Below, one piece after another: positions 23,920 through 33,440 of a stretch of DNA of 64,000 nucleotides. Position 1 is the first letter of the stretch; each line of letters begins with the position of its first letter. The translations under genes were made by a program, and so were the position numbers. The notes under the pieces are model-generated. The model was not told the origin of the DNA and made no database searches. It saw only the letters and a program-made list of their open reading frames with translations. The stretch lies in the NCBI RefSeq assembly GCF_014642175.1, contig NZ_BMIL01000005.1, forward strand, positions 62,001 to 126,000. Direction: 5' to 3'. This stretch comes from Pedobacter quisquiliarum (GTDB lineage: Bacteria; Bacteroidota; Bacteroidia; Sphingobacteriales; Sphingobacteriaceae).

Positions 23920-25524
23920 ATGTATGAAGTTTCGCTTGCAAAGCCTGATTTGAATTACCTTGGATTGGGTACAAGTTTCATGAAGTATCAATTGAGTGTT
24001 CCAGAACTGGTGGAAGAAGCGCTCCAAAACGGAGAAGGCACCCTTGCAGACAATGGGGCACTGGCTATTGATACCGGGAAGTTTACAGGGCGTTCGCCGA
24101 AGGACCGGTACATTGTTGCCGACGCGCTAACCAACGATTCGGTTTGGTGGGGCGATATAAACATTAAAATTACAACTGCGCAGTTTGACACCCTATATAA
24201 TAAGGTTGTTGCTTACCTGAATGATAAACAATTCTACGTGCGCGATGCTTTCGCATGTGCTGACCCGGCATACGAGATCAGCATCCGTGTAGTTACGGAA
24301 ACCGCTTATCAGAGTCTTTTCGCACATAATCTGTTTTTACGGAAGCAGGATACCGATCCGGCCGTACAACCGGATTGGACAATTTTAGCCGCACCAGGCA
24401 TGGAAGCCGACCCGGCAACCGATGGCACCCGTCAGGGCAACTTTACCATCATCAACTTCAGTAAAAAGATCATATTAATAGGTGGAAGCGGATATACCGG
24501 AGAGATAAAGAAGGGTATATTCTCAGTATTGAATTTCCTGTTGCCGACGGAGAAAAAGACATTGTCTATGCACTGCTCGGCAAATGTTGGCGCTGATGGA
24601 GATACGGCCATTTTCTTTGGATTATCCGGAACCGGCAAAACAACGCTGTCGGCAGATGAAAAAAGAGGCTTGATCGGAGATGATGAACATGGATGGGGTG
24701 AAACGTCTGTGTTTAACTTTGAAGGTGGATGTTATGCGAAATGCGTGGACCTTACTGCTGAGAAAGAGCCGCAGATTTTCAATGCCATTTGCTTTGGTGC
24801 TTTGCTGGAAAACATCAATTACTTTCCGGGAACCAGAAGTGTGGATTATGAAGACGTAAGTAAAACGGAAAATACACGTGTTGCATACCCTATAGAATAC
24901 ATCAGCAATGCGGTACAGCCTTCGGTTGCACCCGTGCCTAAGAACATATTTTTCCTTACTGCAGACGCCTTGGGTGTTTTACCACCGATATCGAGGTTAA
25001 ATCGCGGACAGGCGATGTTTCACTTCATTTCGGGTTACACCGCGAAGGTTGCAGGAACGGAAGCAGGGGTAACAGAGCCGCAGCTTACCTTCTCCGCGTG
25101 TTTCGGAAAAGCCTTTATGCCACTACATCCAACGAAGTATGCGGAGTTGCTTGGCGAAAAAATGGATAAACATCAGGTTAACGTATGGCTGATCAATACC
25201 GGCTGGAGCGGAGGCCCTTACGGCATTGGAAAGCGTATAAAGCTGGCACATACACGTGCAATGATTACGGCTGCGCTGAATGGTGAACTGGATGAAATGA
25301 CTTATTATGCAGATCCGGTGTTTGGCCTGCAAATACCAGAAAGCTGTCCTGATGTACCTTCAGAAATCCTGGATCCTAGAAATACCTGGAGTGACGGCGC
25401 GGCGTATGATGCAAAAGCAAATGAACTTGCTGCAGCATTTTTGGGAAACTTCAGCGCATTCGAACCTAATGCAAATGCGGAAATGCGCGCTTCTATACCT
25501 AAAGTACGTGAAAAAGCCTTTTAA
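23920..25524 (+). CDS. pckA: Phosphoenolpyruvate carboxykinase (ATP)
   Basis: 534 aa from ATG 23920; an upstream TTG (23899) overlaps the -7 box and is rejected. The enzyme decarboxylates and phosphorylates oxaloacetate to PEP, the gluconeogenic entry step. Seen: TGRSPKDRYIV, the P-loop GLSGTGKTTLS (about 232-242), the metal-binding GDDEHGW, GGCYAKC, and the C-terminal NTGWSGGPYGIGKRI. Length matches the ATP-dependent family. A hairpin with a T-run follows. Confidence 0.96.
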   Translation: MYEVSLAKPDLNYLGLGTSFMKYQLSVPELVEEALQNGEGTLADNGALAIDTGKFTGRSPKDRYIVADALTNDSVWWGDINIKITTAQFDTLYNKVVAYLNDKQFYVRDAFACADPAYEISIRVVTETAYQSLFAHNLFLRKQDTDPAVQPDWTILAAPGMEADPATDGTRQGNFTIINFSKKIILIGGSGYTGEIKKGIFSVLNFLLPTEKKTLSMHCSANVGADGDTAIFFGLSGTGKTTLSADEKRGLIGDDEHGWGETSVFNFEGGCYAKCVDLTAEKEPQIFNAICFGALLENINYFPGTRSVDYEDVSKTENTRVAYPIEYISNAVQPSVAPVPKNIFFLTADALGVLPPISRLNRGQAMFHFISGYTAKVAGTEAGVTEPQLTFSACFGKAFMPLHPTKYAELLGEKMDKHQVNVWLINTGWSGGPYGIGKRIKLAHTRAMITAALNGELDEMTYYADPVFGLQIPESCPDVPSEILDPRNTWSDGAAYDAKANELAAAFLGNFSAFEPNANAEMRASIPKVREKAF

Positions 25525-25579
25525 AGAAGGAATTTTAGGTTAAAATTTGCATTTGATTTTTTTTTTAGTTTTAATTGTG

Positions 25580-25611
25580 AAAGATTGTCTGGTAAGCGGC
25601 AATCTTTTTTT
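25580..25611 (+). terminator. pckA terminator
   Basis: AAAGATTG / CAATCTTT with a 12-nt loop, followed by four further T; about 55 bp after the stop. Confidence 0.78.
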
Positions 25612-25694
25612 GATTTTACCAGAGTCTCTCAGCTAACGTAACGAAATGATAACTTTTGAAATTTAACTGTAATTTTAAATTGGAAATTTTAAAT

Positions 25695-25722
25695 TTGTTA
25701 TAGCAACAATTGCCTACATTAG
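25695..25722 (+). promoter_or_regulatory. Possible promoter of the exbB operon
   Basis: TTG (25695-25697), 17-nt spacer, TACATTAG (one mismatch to TAnnTTTG). It implies a leader of about 65 nt. Confidence 0.4.
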
Positions 25723-25793
25723 CCGTTGAAGTGTATTACAGAAATTTATCAGAATTAAAACAAACTAAAAACTAAAAAACTAAAAACAAAAAA

Positions 25794-26624
25794 ATGGCAA
25801 ACGCACCAAAAACTACACCAGTTAAAAAAGAAAGCTCGTCTACAGCTTCTAACCTGTTCGCAACACTTGTTATCCCTATCTGTATCATTATCGGTATTCT
25901 ACTTTTCAAGTTTGTACTTGGTAATCCATCAAACTTCGTAGATGGCAATCCAGACAATCACCCACTTCCAGGTAACTACGGTGGTATGGCTTACAAAGGT
26001 GGTTTCATCGTACCGATCCTAATGGGTATGCTTTTAATGGTAGTTGTATTTTCAGTAGAACGTTTCATCGTTATTGGTAAGGCAACAGGAAACGGAAACT
26101 TAGACACTTTCATTAAGAAAATCCAAGGATTCTTAGGTTCAAACAACATCGAAGCTGCAATGGCAGAATGTGACAGACAACAAGGATCTGTAGCAAACGT
26201 AATTAAATCTGGTTTGAAAAAATACCGTGAGATGGAAGTTGAAGCCAACATGGATACAGATCAAAAATGTCTTGCGATTCAGAAAGATATCGAAGAAGCT
26301 ACAACTTTGGAAATGCCAATGTTAGAGCAAAACTTAACTGTAATTGCAACATTAGTATCAGTAGGTACCCTAACAGGTCTATTGGGAACAGTAACAGGTA
26401 TGATCAAGGCCTTCGGTGGTTTGGCTACATCTGGAGCACCAGATCAAGCGGCACTAGCGAATGGTATCTCTGAGGCATTGATCAACACAGCAACTGGTAT
26501 CTCGACTTCAACTGTTGCGATTATCATGTACAACATCTTGACTTCTAAAATTGACAAATTAACTTATGCAATTGATGAAGCTGGTTTCAGCATCATCCAG
26601 ACTTATGCTTCTACGCATAAATAA
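25794..26624 (+). CDS. exbB: MotA/TolQ/ExbB proton-channel protein
   Basis: 276 aa inner-membrane protein. It has an N-terminal segment (about 22-42), a second (about 70-92; FIVPILMGMLLMVVVFSVERF) and, after a cytoplasmic loop, two more (about 180-200 with LEQNLTVIATLVSVGTLTGLLGTVTGMIKAF, and 220-245 with ISEALINTATGISTSTVAIIMYN), the channel motif of ExbB/TolQ. The N-terminal extra helix is usual for Bacteroidota. With the two ExbD proteins and TonB downstream it harvests proton-motive force for outer-membrane receptors. First gene of an operon. Confidence 0.95.
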   Translation: MANAPKTTPVKKESSSTASNLFATLVIPICIIIGILLFKFVLGNPSNFVDGNPDNHPLPGNYGGMAYKGGFIVPILMGMLLMVVVFSVERFIVIGKATGNGNLDTFIKKIQGFLGSNNIEAAMAECDRQQGSVANVIKSGLKKYREMEVEANMDTDQKCLAIQKDIEEATTLEMPMLEQNLTVIATLVSVGTLTGLLGTVTGMIKAFGGLATSGAPDQAALANGISEALINTATGISTSTVAIIMYNILTSKIDKLTYAIDEAGFSIIQTYASTHK

Positions 26625-26707
26625 GAAATAATGAATTTTTTTTACCGGCTTTATGGAAAACCGGGAGAATAAACATCATTAATAAAAACATAAGTAATAT
26701 TTAGATT

Positions 26708-27325
26708 ATGCCAAGAGCAAAGGTTCAAAGAAAGAGTACTTCGATAGATATGACCGCCATGTGCGACGTGTCTTTCTTACTACTGACTTTCTTTATTTTA
26801 ACAGCTACAGCACGTCAACCGGATCCTCTTAAGATTACAATACCATCATCGACCTATAAAATTCCGGTTCCTGATGTTGATATTGCGAAATTATCGATTG
26901 GACATGGCAAGGTGTTTTATGAAGTAGCTGGACAAGACGTGAAGATGGCCACTTTGGATAAAATGGCAGCCCAGTACAAACTTGAATTTACCCCAACTGA
27001 ACGTAAGCGTTTTGGTGTAATCCAATCGTTTGGTGTACCGATTCAAAGCTTGAAGCAGTACATCAACCTACCGGATGAAGCTGCACGTGAGAAGTCAGGA
27101 TTGGCGACCGGTATTCCTGCAGATTCAACAAACAACCAATTGGCGGACTGGATACTAAATTCACGTCAGGCAGTTGCGGAGTTGCACTCTGAAGCAATGC
27201 GGATTAGTATTCGTGGAGATGCTGAGGAAGAATATCCCACAGTTAAGAAAATCGTGGACATCCTTCAAAAACAGAAAATTAATAAGTTTAGTTTAATTAC
27301 ATCGGCCGAAGGCGGTGCTCAATAA
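26708..27325 (+). CDS. exbD: ExbD/TolR biopolymer transport protein, copy 1
   Basis: 205 aa. A short basic N terminus (PRAKVQRKSTSIDMTAMCDVSFLLLTFFIL) leads to one membrane helix holding the functional Asp (TAMCDVSF), followed by a periplasmic domain. It is longer than proteobacterial ExbD (about 140 aa) because of an insertion in the periplasmic part. It lies 83 bp after exbB and 9 bp before the second exbD. Two non-identical ExbD proteins per ExbB are common in Bacteroidota. Confidence 0.93.
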   Translation: MPRAKVQRKSTSIDMTAMCDVSFLLLTFFILTATARQPDPLKITIPSSTYKIPVPDVDIAKLSIGHGKVFYEVAGQDVKMATLDKMAAQYKLEFTPTERKRFGVIQSFGVPIQSLKQYINLPDEAAREKSGLATGIPADSTNNQLADWILNSRQAVAELHSEAMRISIRGDAEEEYPTVKKIVDILQKQKINKFSLITSAEGGAQ

Positions 27326-27334
27326 CAAAAAGCA

Positions 27335-27886
27335 ATGGCAGAATTAGATACCTCCAGCGGGGGTGGCAAAAAAGGCGGCAAAGTTAGAACCAAGAAAGCC
27401 AACACGAAAGTAGATTTAACCGCGATGGTGGATCTAGCGTTCTTGTTGATCACTTTCTTCATGCTAACCACGTCACTTTCAAAGCCTATTGCAATGGACA
27501 TTGCAAAACCCGATAAAAACGAAAAAGACGATACCAACAGGTTAGAGTTGCGTGCTTCTCAAACTATGACCATCCTACTCGGTAAAAACAACAAGGTAGC
27601 CTGGTATATGGGTGAGGCAAAAACAGCAACACCAACCATTGAAGGGTTTACTGAAGTAAGACAGTCCATCCTTGCAAACAAAAAGAAAGTTGCTGATTTA
27701 TACGGTAACGACCCTAAGAAAACCTTAGTTGTTGTTATTAAGCCGACTTCAGGAGCAACCTATAAGAACTTTGTGGATATTATGGATGAGTTGAATATTG
27801 CTCAGATCACCGCAGCTCCGGCTATTGATGATGAAAACATCCTTGATGCAGAGATTGCTGTAATGAAGCAAAATGGTATACTCTAA
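27335..27886 (+). CDS. exbD: ExbD/TolR biopolymer transport protein, copy 2
   Basis: 183 aa. The Gly/Lys-rich cytoplasmic leader (SSGGGKKGGKVRTKKANTK) precedes VDLTAMVDLAFLLITFFMLTTSL, the single helix with the conserved Asp. The periplasmic domain ends with VDIMDELNIAQITAAPAID, similar to ExbD C termini. It is paralogous to the preceding ExbD but diverged, which suggests distinct positions in the ExbB-ExbD complex. Next gene, tonB, follows at 27 bp. Confidence 0.93.
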   Translation: MAELDTSSGGGKKGGKVRTKKANTKVDLTAMVDLAFLLITFFMLTTSLSKPIAMDIAKPDKNEKDDTNRLELRASQTMTILLGKNNKVAWYMGEAKTATPTIEGFTEVRQSILANKKKVADLYGNDPKKTLVVVIKPTSGATYKNFVDIMDELNIAQITAAPAIDDENILDAEIAVMKQNGIL

Positions 27887-27913
27887 CATTTATAACAACT
27901 AAAACCAAGCACA

Positions 27914-28732
27914 ATGTCTAAAATAGATTTGTTCAGAAAAGAATGGCTTGATGTTGTCTTTGAAAACAAGAATAAGTCCTACGGCGCCTACAGGCTCCGT
28001 CAGAACAATGCTTCAACTACAACAAAAGCAACGCTGATGGCATCAGCAGCATTCATTTTGCTGTTCTTAACCCCAAATATCATCAGCTTGATAAAAGGGC
28101 AGATGCCAGAAGAAGTAGTGGAACAAGCGGTAGAGGTAGCAATTCAGCCACCACCACCAGTGGATCCAAAAACACCACCACCGCCACCAGTGGAGCCACC
28201 ACCACCAAAGCAGGATCAGGTGAAGTTCCCACCTCCGATTGTAAAACCGGATGTTGAGGTACGTGACCAGGAGCCACCTCAGATCGAAGATTTGAAAAAG
28301 GCTGACCCAGGTCAAAAAACCATTGCCGGAGATCCGGATGCAGACATCGTGATCACTGCACCAGTAGGTGAAGGTCCGAAACAAGCAGCAGTGGTAGAAG
28401 ATAACCAGGTGTACGATTTCGTAAGTATCGAAACACCACCAAGTTTCCCTGGAGGGCTTAACAAATTTTATGCTTATGTACAAAAAAGCGTAAAATATCC
28501 TCCAATGGCAGCTGAGAATAATATTCAGGGTAAAGTGTTCCTTTCTTTCGTAGTAGAGAAAAACGGTGAACTTACGGATATTCAATTGGCAGGTAAAAAA
28601 CTTGGAGGTGGTACAGATGAAGAGGCAATGCGCGTTTTAAAGGCTAGCCCGAAATGGACCCCAGGTATTCAGAATGGAAAGCCAGTACGTGTTAAGTACA
28701 ACATTCCAATCAGTTTCACCTTATCTCAATAA
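27914..28732 (+). CDS. tonB: Energy transducer TonB
   Basis: 272 aa. The cytoplasmic N terminus (FRKEWLDVVFENKNKSYGAYRLR) is a Bacteroidota TonB signature; one membrane helix follows (about 38-55), then a Pro-rich periplasmic linker (about 78-120, runs such as PPPPVDPKTPPPPPVEPPPP), and the C-terminal TonB domain (about 180-272; YPPMAAENNIQGKVFLSFVV, then VKYNIPISFTLSQ). It transmits ExbB/ExbD energy to outer-membrane receptors such as the one at 10857-12989. Co-transcribed with the exb genes. Confidence 0.96.
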   Translation: MSKIDLFRKEWLDVVFENKNKSYGAYRLRQNNASTTTKATLMASAAFILLFLTPNIISLIKGQMPEEVVEQAVEVAIQPPPPVDPKTPPPPPVEPPPPKQDQVKFPPPIVKPDVEVRDQEPPQIEDLKKADPGQKTIAGDPDADIVITAPVGEGPKQAAVVEDNQVYDFVSIETPPSFPGGLNKFYAYVQKSVKYPPMAAENNIQGKVFLSFVVEKNGELTDIQLAGKKLGGGTDEEAMRVLKASPKWTPGIQNGKPVRVKYNIPISFTLSQ

Positions 28733-28742
28733 GAGTTAAAAT

Positions 28743-28964
28743 ATGTTTAACTACAATAATTTTAAGCAGAAATCGCCCCAACAGCGATTTCTGTTTATTT
28801 TCGGCCTAATCATACTGCTGTTTTACTTTGCATTAGGCGTACTATTAATCTTCTGGAAGGACATTCCATTCGACATTCAACCGACCTACAGGATTCTATT
28901 CGGCATCCTTTTGATCGTGTATGCAATCATCCGGTTTTTCAGACTTAATCAATCAGATAGATAA
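28743..28964 (+). CDS. Small two-helix membrane protein
   Basis: 73 aa with two hydrophobic stretches (about 17-39 FLFIFGLIILLFYFALGVLLIF, and 47-65 YRILFGILLIVYAIIRFF) and basic ends. Family not recognised. It sits 10 bp after tonB and 1 bp before the PstS-like gene, so it belongs to the TonB operon and may be an assembly or accessory factor. Confidence 0.75.
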   Translation: MFNYNNFKQKSPQQRFLFIFGLIILLFYFALGVLLIFWKDIPFDIQPTYRILFGILLIVYAIIRFFRLNQSDR

Positions 28965-28965
28965 T

Positions 28966-29877
28966 ATGAAGTATCTTGGTTTAATATGCATTTTACTTTG
29001 GTTCAGTGGTTGCAAGCAAAAAGCGAAAGATGGCGAGGCGGCTAAGCAGGAGACCAGAACCAGCGGTTCCGTAAAGATCCTGGTAGATGACACCTATTCG
29101 AACATCGTTGATGAGCAGCTCGTTGTGTTTAATTCGGATTATCCGGATGCGAAAGTGGAGTTGATTAAAGGCCAGGAGCAACGTATTTTGCCTACCTTTT
29201 TGAATGACAGTGTAAGGGTAATCGTGATGTCACGGGTGTTAACACCTAAAGAAGAGGAATTCTATACCAAGCGCGGTATTGTTGCCTACACGCAGCGTTT
29301 TGCAATTGACGGTGTAGCACTAATTGCCAACAGTAGCAATCCGGATAGCACGGTAACTGCTGATGAAATGATCGCCATATTGGAGGGAAGTTACACAGGT
29401 AATAAGAAGCTTGTTTTTGATAACCCGTATTCGAGTACTGTAGCTTATTTTAAAGATCTTGCGAAAATAAAAACGCTTCCTAGTAAGGGTGTGTATACTT
29501 TACAGAGCAATGCTGACGTTATAAAATACGTTGCCGAAAATAAGGACTACATCGGCGTTATCGGACTTAACTGGTATTTACAAGCTGGTAAGACGGGTGA
29601 AAGTGATTATGCGAAGGTTAAACTAATGGGGGTGAAGAACGTCAAAGGTGGAAAGGGCGATGATGCATTTTACAAACCTACCCAAGACAACCTCATTAGT
29701 GGGATATATCCATTTCTTAGGAATATATACATCATTAACTGCGAAGGTAAAGATGGTGTCGGTACGGGATTTGCAAACTGGTTAGCAAGTCCGAGAGGAC
29801 AACTTATAATCTTGAAATCAGGTCTGGGACCACACAAGCTGATTTCAAGGGATTTTAACTTAAAGAATTCAAACTAA
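28966..29877 (+). CDS. PstS-like substrate-binding lipoprotein
   Basis: 303 aa from ATG 28966 (MKYLGLICILLWFSGC, lipobox Cys16); an upstream in-frame ATG inside the previous gene is rejected. The mature protein has the PBP-like fold of phosphate-binding PstS: SVKILVDDTYSNIVDEQLVVF, RFAIDGVALIANSSNPDSTVTADEMIAILEG, and RGQLIILKSGLGP near the end. No pstCAB genes are present. This gene is regularly found after exbB-exbD-tonB in Bacteroidota, so it probably serves the TonB system or the following TPR protein rather than a Pst importer; that role is inferred. Confidence 0.85.
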   Translation: MKYLGLICILLWFSGCKQKAKDGEAAKQETRTSGSVKILVDDTYSNIVDEQLVVFNSDYPDAKVELIKGQEQRILPTFLNDSVRVIVMSRVLTPKEEEFYTKRGIVAYTQRFAIDGVALIANSSNPDSTVTADEMIAILEGSYTGNKKLVFDNPYSSTVAYFKDLAKIKTLPSKGVYTLQSNADVIKYVAENKDYIGVIGLNWYLQAGKTGESDYAKVKLMGVKNVKGGKGDDAFYKPTQDNLISGIYPFLRNIYIINCEGKDGVGTGFANWLASPRGQLIILKSGLGPHKLISRDFNLKNSN

Positions 29878-29893
29878 ATAATATATTTGAAAT

Positions 29894-31597
29894 ATGAAGA
29901 TGACAAAAAAAGCAATAACCTTAAGTCTAGGTTTAGCAGTAATGGGTTCTGCCTCTTTTGCTCAAAGCCTGGAAGATGCCAAGAAAGCTTTGGATGCTGA
30001 ACAGTATCAAAAAGCGACTTCAATGCTAAAAGGCCTTGTAAAATCTCAAGCCAGCAAAGGAGACAATTATTATACTTTAGGTGAAGCATATTTGAAAACG
30101 GAATATGTTGACTCTGCGAGAGCTGTGTTTACACAGGGTGTTACTGCAGATCCTAAAAATCCATTAAACTATATCGGACTTGGTGAAGCAGACTTGATGG
30201 CAAACAATGCAGCATCTGCAAAAACCAATTTCAGTAAAGCACTGGACGTATCTAAAAAGAACGATTATATCCCTCAACTATACATTGGTAAAGCTTACAT
30301 AGAAGTTGAAAAACCAGACTTTAATGCGGCGCTACCATTTTTGCAAAAGGCAGATGAGCTGGATAAGAATGATAAAGACGCGGAAACCTTTTTAGCACTT
30401 GGTGATTTCTATGCTTACCAGAGAAAGAACTCTGAGGCATTGCAAAACTACATGAGAGCGTTGAATATTAACCCGAACATTTTAAGGGCTAAAGTTCAGA
30501 TTGGAAAGATGTACAAAGAGTCTCGTGCATTTCCAGAGGCTGAAACAGCATTGAAAGAAGTAATCGCGCAAGATCCTAACTACGGTCCTGCTTACAGAGA
30601 GCTTTCAGAGCTATACAACCAATGGTCATTCGGTGATCCAAACGGTCAGGCTAAATCTGCGGCAGCGATTGAGAATTATCAAAAGTATCTTGATTTAACT
30701 GATAAATCTTTTGATTCACGTATCAGATACGCACAGATCTTGTTTTACGCTAAAGATTATGCAAAGCTTGAAGCTGAAACAAGTGCGTTAGCTGCAATGG
30801 CTGAAAATAGCCCTAAGGCGTTAATCGTATCCCGTTTGAGAGGTTACTCTGCTTACGAGAACAAAAACTATCCGCAGGCATTACAATACATGAATGAGTT
30901 TTTTACGAAAGTTAAAGACACCAGCCGTATTGTAGCAGATGATTACTTGTACTTAGGTCAAGCTCAAATGCAGCAGAAACAAGATAGTCTTGCTTTGATT
31001 AACATTACCAAGGCAGTTGAGATGGATTCTACAAAAGCAGAAGCTTTGGCTAACATGGCTAAATCTTTCTACGAAGCGAAGAACTATCCTAAAGCAGTTG
31101 CTACCTATGATGTGGTAAACAGATTAAACCCAAGTGGTGTAGGTTCTCTTTACAACTACTACTACCATGGTTTAGCTGCATACTTTAGCTATGCTGCAGA
31201 TTATACTGCGAAGAAAAATCCTTCAAAAGACCTGTTGGTTAAGGCAGATTCATCATTTGCTAAATTGGTAAGATTATCTCCAACAACTTATGATGGCTAC
31301 TTATGGCGTGCAAGGGTTAACTATTTCAAAGATAGTGAAACCAATCCTCAGGGAATTTACGTGCCATACTATCAGCAATATTTAGATTCTGCTGAAGCAC
31401 ATGTAGATAAACAAACACCTGCAACTAAGAAAAACATGGTTGAAGCTTATAATTCAATCGCAGGATTTGCTTCTACAACTGACAAAGAGAAAGCAAGAAC
31501 CTACTGGAATAAAGCAGTAGCACTTGACCCACAAAATGCAACAGCATTGGCAGGTATTAAATCTTTATCAGGACCTGCTAAAACAGGAAAGAAATAA
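29894..31597 (+). CDS. Exported TPR-repeat protein
   Basis: 567 aa. A signal peptide (KAITLSLGLAVMGSASFAQ) is followed by tetratricopeptide repeats along almost the whole length (for example YYTLGEAYLKTEYVDSARAVF, ALQNYMRALNINPNILRAKV, ALINITKAVEMDSTKAEALAN). It is probably a periplasmic scaffold. It lies 16 bp after the PstS-like gene and closes the TonB operon at a strong terminator. A paralogue of identical mature architecture lies directly downstream. Confidence 0.88.
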   Translation: MKMTKKAITLSLGLAVMGSASFAQSLEDAKKALDAEQYQKATSMLKGLVKSQASKGDNYYTLGEAYLKTEYVDSARAVFTQGVTADPKNPLNYIGLGEADLMANNAASAKTNFSKALDVSKKNDYIPQLYIGKAYIEVEKPDFNAALPFLQKADELDKNDKDAETFLALGDFYAYQRKNSEALQNYMRALNINPNILRAKVQIGKMYKESRAFPEAETALKEVIAQDPNYGPAYRELSELYNQWSFGDPNGQAKSAAAIENYQKYLDLTDKSFDSRIRYAQILFYAKDYAKLEAETSALAAMAENSPKALIVSRLRGYSAYENKNYPQALQYMNEFFTKVKDTSRIVADDYLYLGQAQMQQKQDSLALINITKAVEMDSTKAEALANMAKSFYEAKNYPKAVATYDVVNRLNPSGVGSLYNYYYHGLAAYFSYAADYTAKKNPSKDLLVKADSSFAKLVRLSPTTYDGYLWRARVNYFKDSETNPQGIYVPYYQQYLDSAEAHVDKQTPATKKNMVEAYNSIAGFASTTDKEKARTYWNKAVALDPQNATALAGIKSLSGPAKTGKK

Positions 31598-31618
31598 GGT
31601 TAAATAATTCAATATAAG

Positions 31619-31651
31619 AAAGAGAGTGCTGTAATGGCATTCTCTTTTTTG
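31619..31651 (+). terminator. Terminator of the TonB operon
   Basis: AAAGAGAGTGC pairs with GCATTCTCTTT (one G-T pair) around a 7-nt loop, with further T after the stem. Confidence 0.88.
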
Positions 31652-31723
31652 TTTACAGCCCTTTGTTAAGTATATACAATGGCTTATTTAATGAGGCATT
31701 TACAAGGCGCATTCGGATACACT

Positions 31724-33427
31724 ATGATTATCATCAAATACATGTCAATCTTTGGATTGCTTACGCTCAGTTTGGGTGTCGCTGCGCAGGGGCTGGACAA
31801 TGCTCAACAGGCCATTAGCGCTGAACAGTACCAATCTGCGAAAGCGATATTAAAAGCTAAGATTCGGCTTCAGCCTAAAGCAGGGGAGAACTATTATCAC
31901 CTGGGTAAAGTGTATATCTTAACCGGGCATCCAGATTCGGCGAAAACCGTTTTTACTCAAGGTATACGCTTTGATGCTAAGCAGCCCTTGAACTACGTAG
32001 GGATCGGGAAGCTTAATCTGCAGACGGAAAATACCCTGGCAGCAAAGGTCAATTTTGATAAGGCTGTTAGTTTAAGCGGGCGTCGTAAGTACGAGGCCCA
32101 GCTGACTATCGGAAATGCTTACCTCCAAGCGACTAAACCAGACTTTAGTGCAGCTTTACCCTTTTTACAGCAGGCAGATGCATTGGATAAGTCCGACAAG
32201 GATGCCAGAATCTTCCTGGCGCTGGGCGACTACCATGGCTTACAGGGCCAGACTGCAAAAGCACTGGAGCAGTATCGTAAGGCAGCACAAATAGACAGCA
32301 CCCTGATGCAGGTTGGACTTCACGTTGCTGAGATGCACCTGAAGGCTGGGCAGTACGTGGAAGCGGAGGCCGCATTACAGGACTTGTTGAAGAAGGACGC
32401 CAACTACGCGCCCGCTTATCGCCTGCATTCGGAAATGTACCAGCAACAATATCTATCTGGTAACAAGCAGACGGATATCGCTTCAGGTGCTATAGCAAGC
32501 TACAGACGCTATCTGGAGCTGACCGGCGCTGATCCGGCGCTTAAGTTGAACTTTGCGCAGCTGCTATATACTTTGGGCGACTTCAGCACCATAGAAACTG
32601 AACTTGCTTCCTTAACGACCGTGGACCCAGCGAGTACTAATGGATTGATGATTACCCGACTTAGGGGATATGCCGCATATGAAAACGGGAACTATCCTGC
32701 TGCCTTGCAGCACATGAACAGCTTATTGGAGCGCACGGCCGATAAAACGAAAATCACTGCGGATGATTATACCTACCTGAGTTTAATTCAGCAGAAGCTA
32801 AAACTAACGGATGTAGCCTTGGAAAGTTCAACGAAGGCAATTAAACTGGATTCTTCAAAGACATCAGCAATCGAGGCCATCGGGAAGGATTATTACAATG
32901 CACGTAACTGGGCGCAGGCAATTAGTACCTATGAACTTTTAAGGAGCCTTGGCGGTAAACCGGCGGATATCGGCGAAGTCGGCATGTATCATGGAACGGC
33001 GTTGTTCTTCAGGTACGTGGAAGCTTTTAACAAACAAGAGAATCCGCCGGGCAATTGGCTATTGCAGGCGAATGCAAGTTTCAACCAGGTTTTACAGGCG
33101 GTTCCGTCGCGGTTTGAAGCTTACCTGTGGAGCGGCAGAGCCTTGAGCTTGCTTGAAGATCGCCTATTCCCTAAGGGGGCAATGGTGAAACCCTATCAAG
33201 CGTATATTGAGGGCGTAGAGCGCAGCGGCCAGGCACAGTCTGCCGCGACAAAACGGAACCTCGTAGAGGCCGGCAATGCGATTGCAACGTTTGCAGTCTC
33301 AAAAGGCGATAGAGATATGGCACGGACATACTGGGGCAAAGTGTTGCAGTTGGAGCCGCAAGATGTTACTGCGGTATCGGGCATGAAAGCCTTAAATGGA
33401 GGATCGCGTTCGAGTAGAAACAGATAA
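31724..33427 (+). CDS. Exported TPR-repeat protein, tandem paralogue
   Basis: 567 aa from ATG 31724, the same length as the preceding TPR protein; ATG 31679 would place a poor extension before the signal peptide (IIIKYMSIFGLLTLSLGVAAQ). It aligns with the upstream copy throughout: AQQAISAEQYQSAKAILKAK, ENYYHLGKVYILTGHPDSAKTVFTQG, KPDFSAALPFLQQADALDKSDKDA. The terminator between them implies independent transcription. It is less Lys-rich and uses more G+C codons than its partner, so the duplication is not recent. Role unknown, presumably periplasmic. Confidence 0.85.
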   Translation: MIIIKYMSIFGLLTLSLGVAAQGLDNAQQAISAEQYQSAKAILKAKIRLQPKAGENYYHLGKVYILTGHPDSAKTVFTQGIRFDAKQPLNYVGIGKLNLQTENTLAAKVNFDKAVSLSGRRKYEAQLTIGNAYLQATKPDFSAALPFLQQADALDKSDKDARIFLALGDYHGLQGQTAKALEQYRKAAQIDSTLMQVGLHVAEMHLKAGQYVEAEAALQDLLKKDANYAPAYRLHSEMYQQQYLSGNKQTDIASGAIASYRRYLELTGADPALKLNFAQLLYTLGDFSTIETELASLTTVDPASTNGLMITRLRGYAAYENGNYPAALQHMNSLLERTADKTKITADDYTYLSLIQQKLKLTDVALESSTKAIKLDSSKTSAIEAIGKDYYNARNWAQAISTYELLRSLGGKPADIGEVGMYHGTALFFRYVEAFNKQENPPGNWLLQANASFNQVLQAVPSRFEAYLWSGRALSLLEDRLFPKGAMVKPYQAYIEGVERSGQAQSAATKRNLVEAGNAIATFAVSKGDRDMARTYWGKVLQLEPQDVTAVSGMKALNGGSRSSRNR

Positions 33428-33440
33428 ATATTTCATAAAT

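Noticed and set aside
28921..28965. Longer start of the PstS-like protein
   Set aside because: It lies inside the upstream gene and would bury the lipoprotein signal; ATG 28966 is correct.
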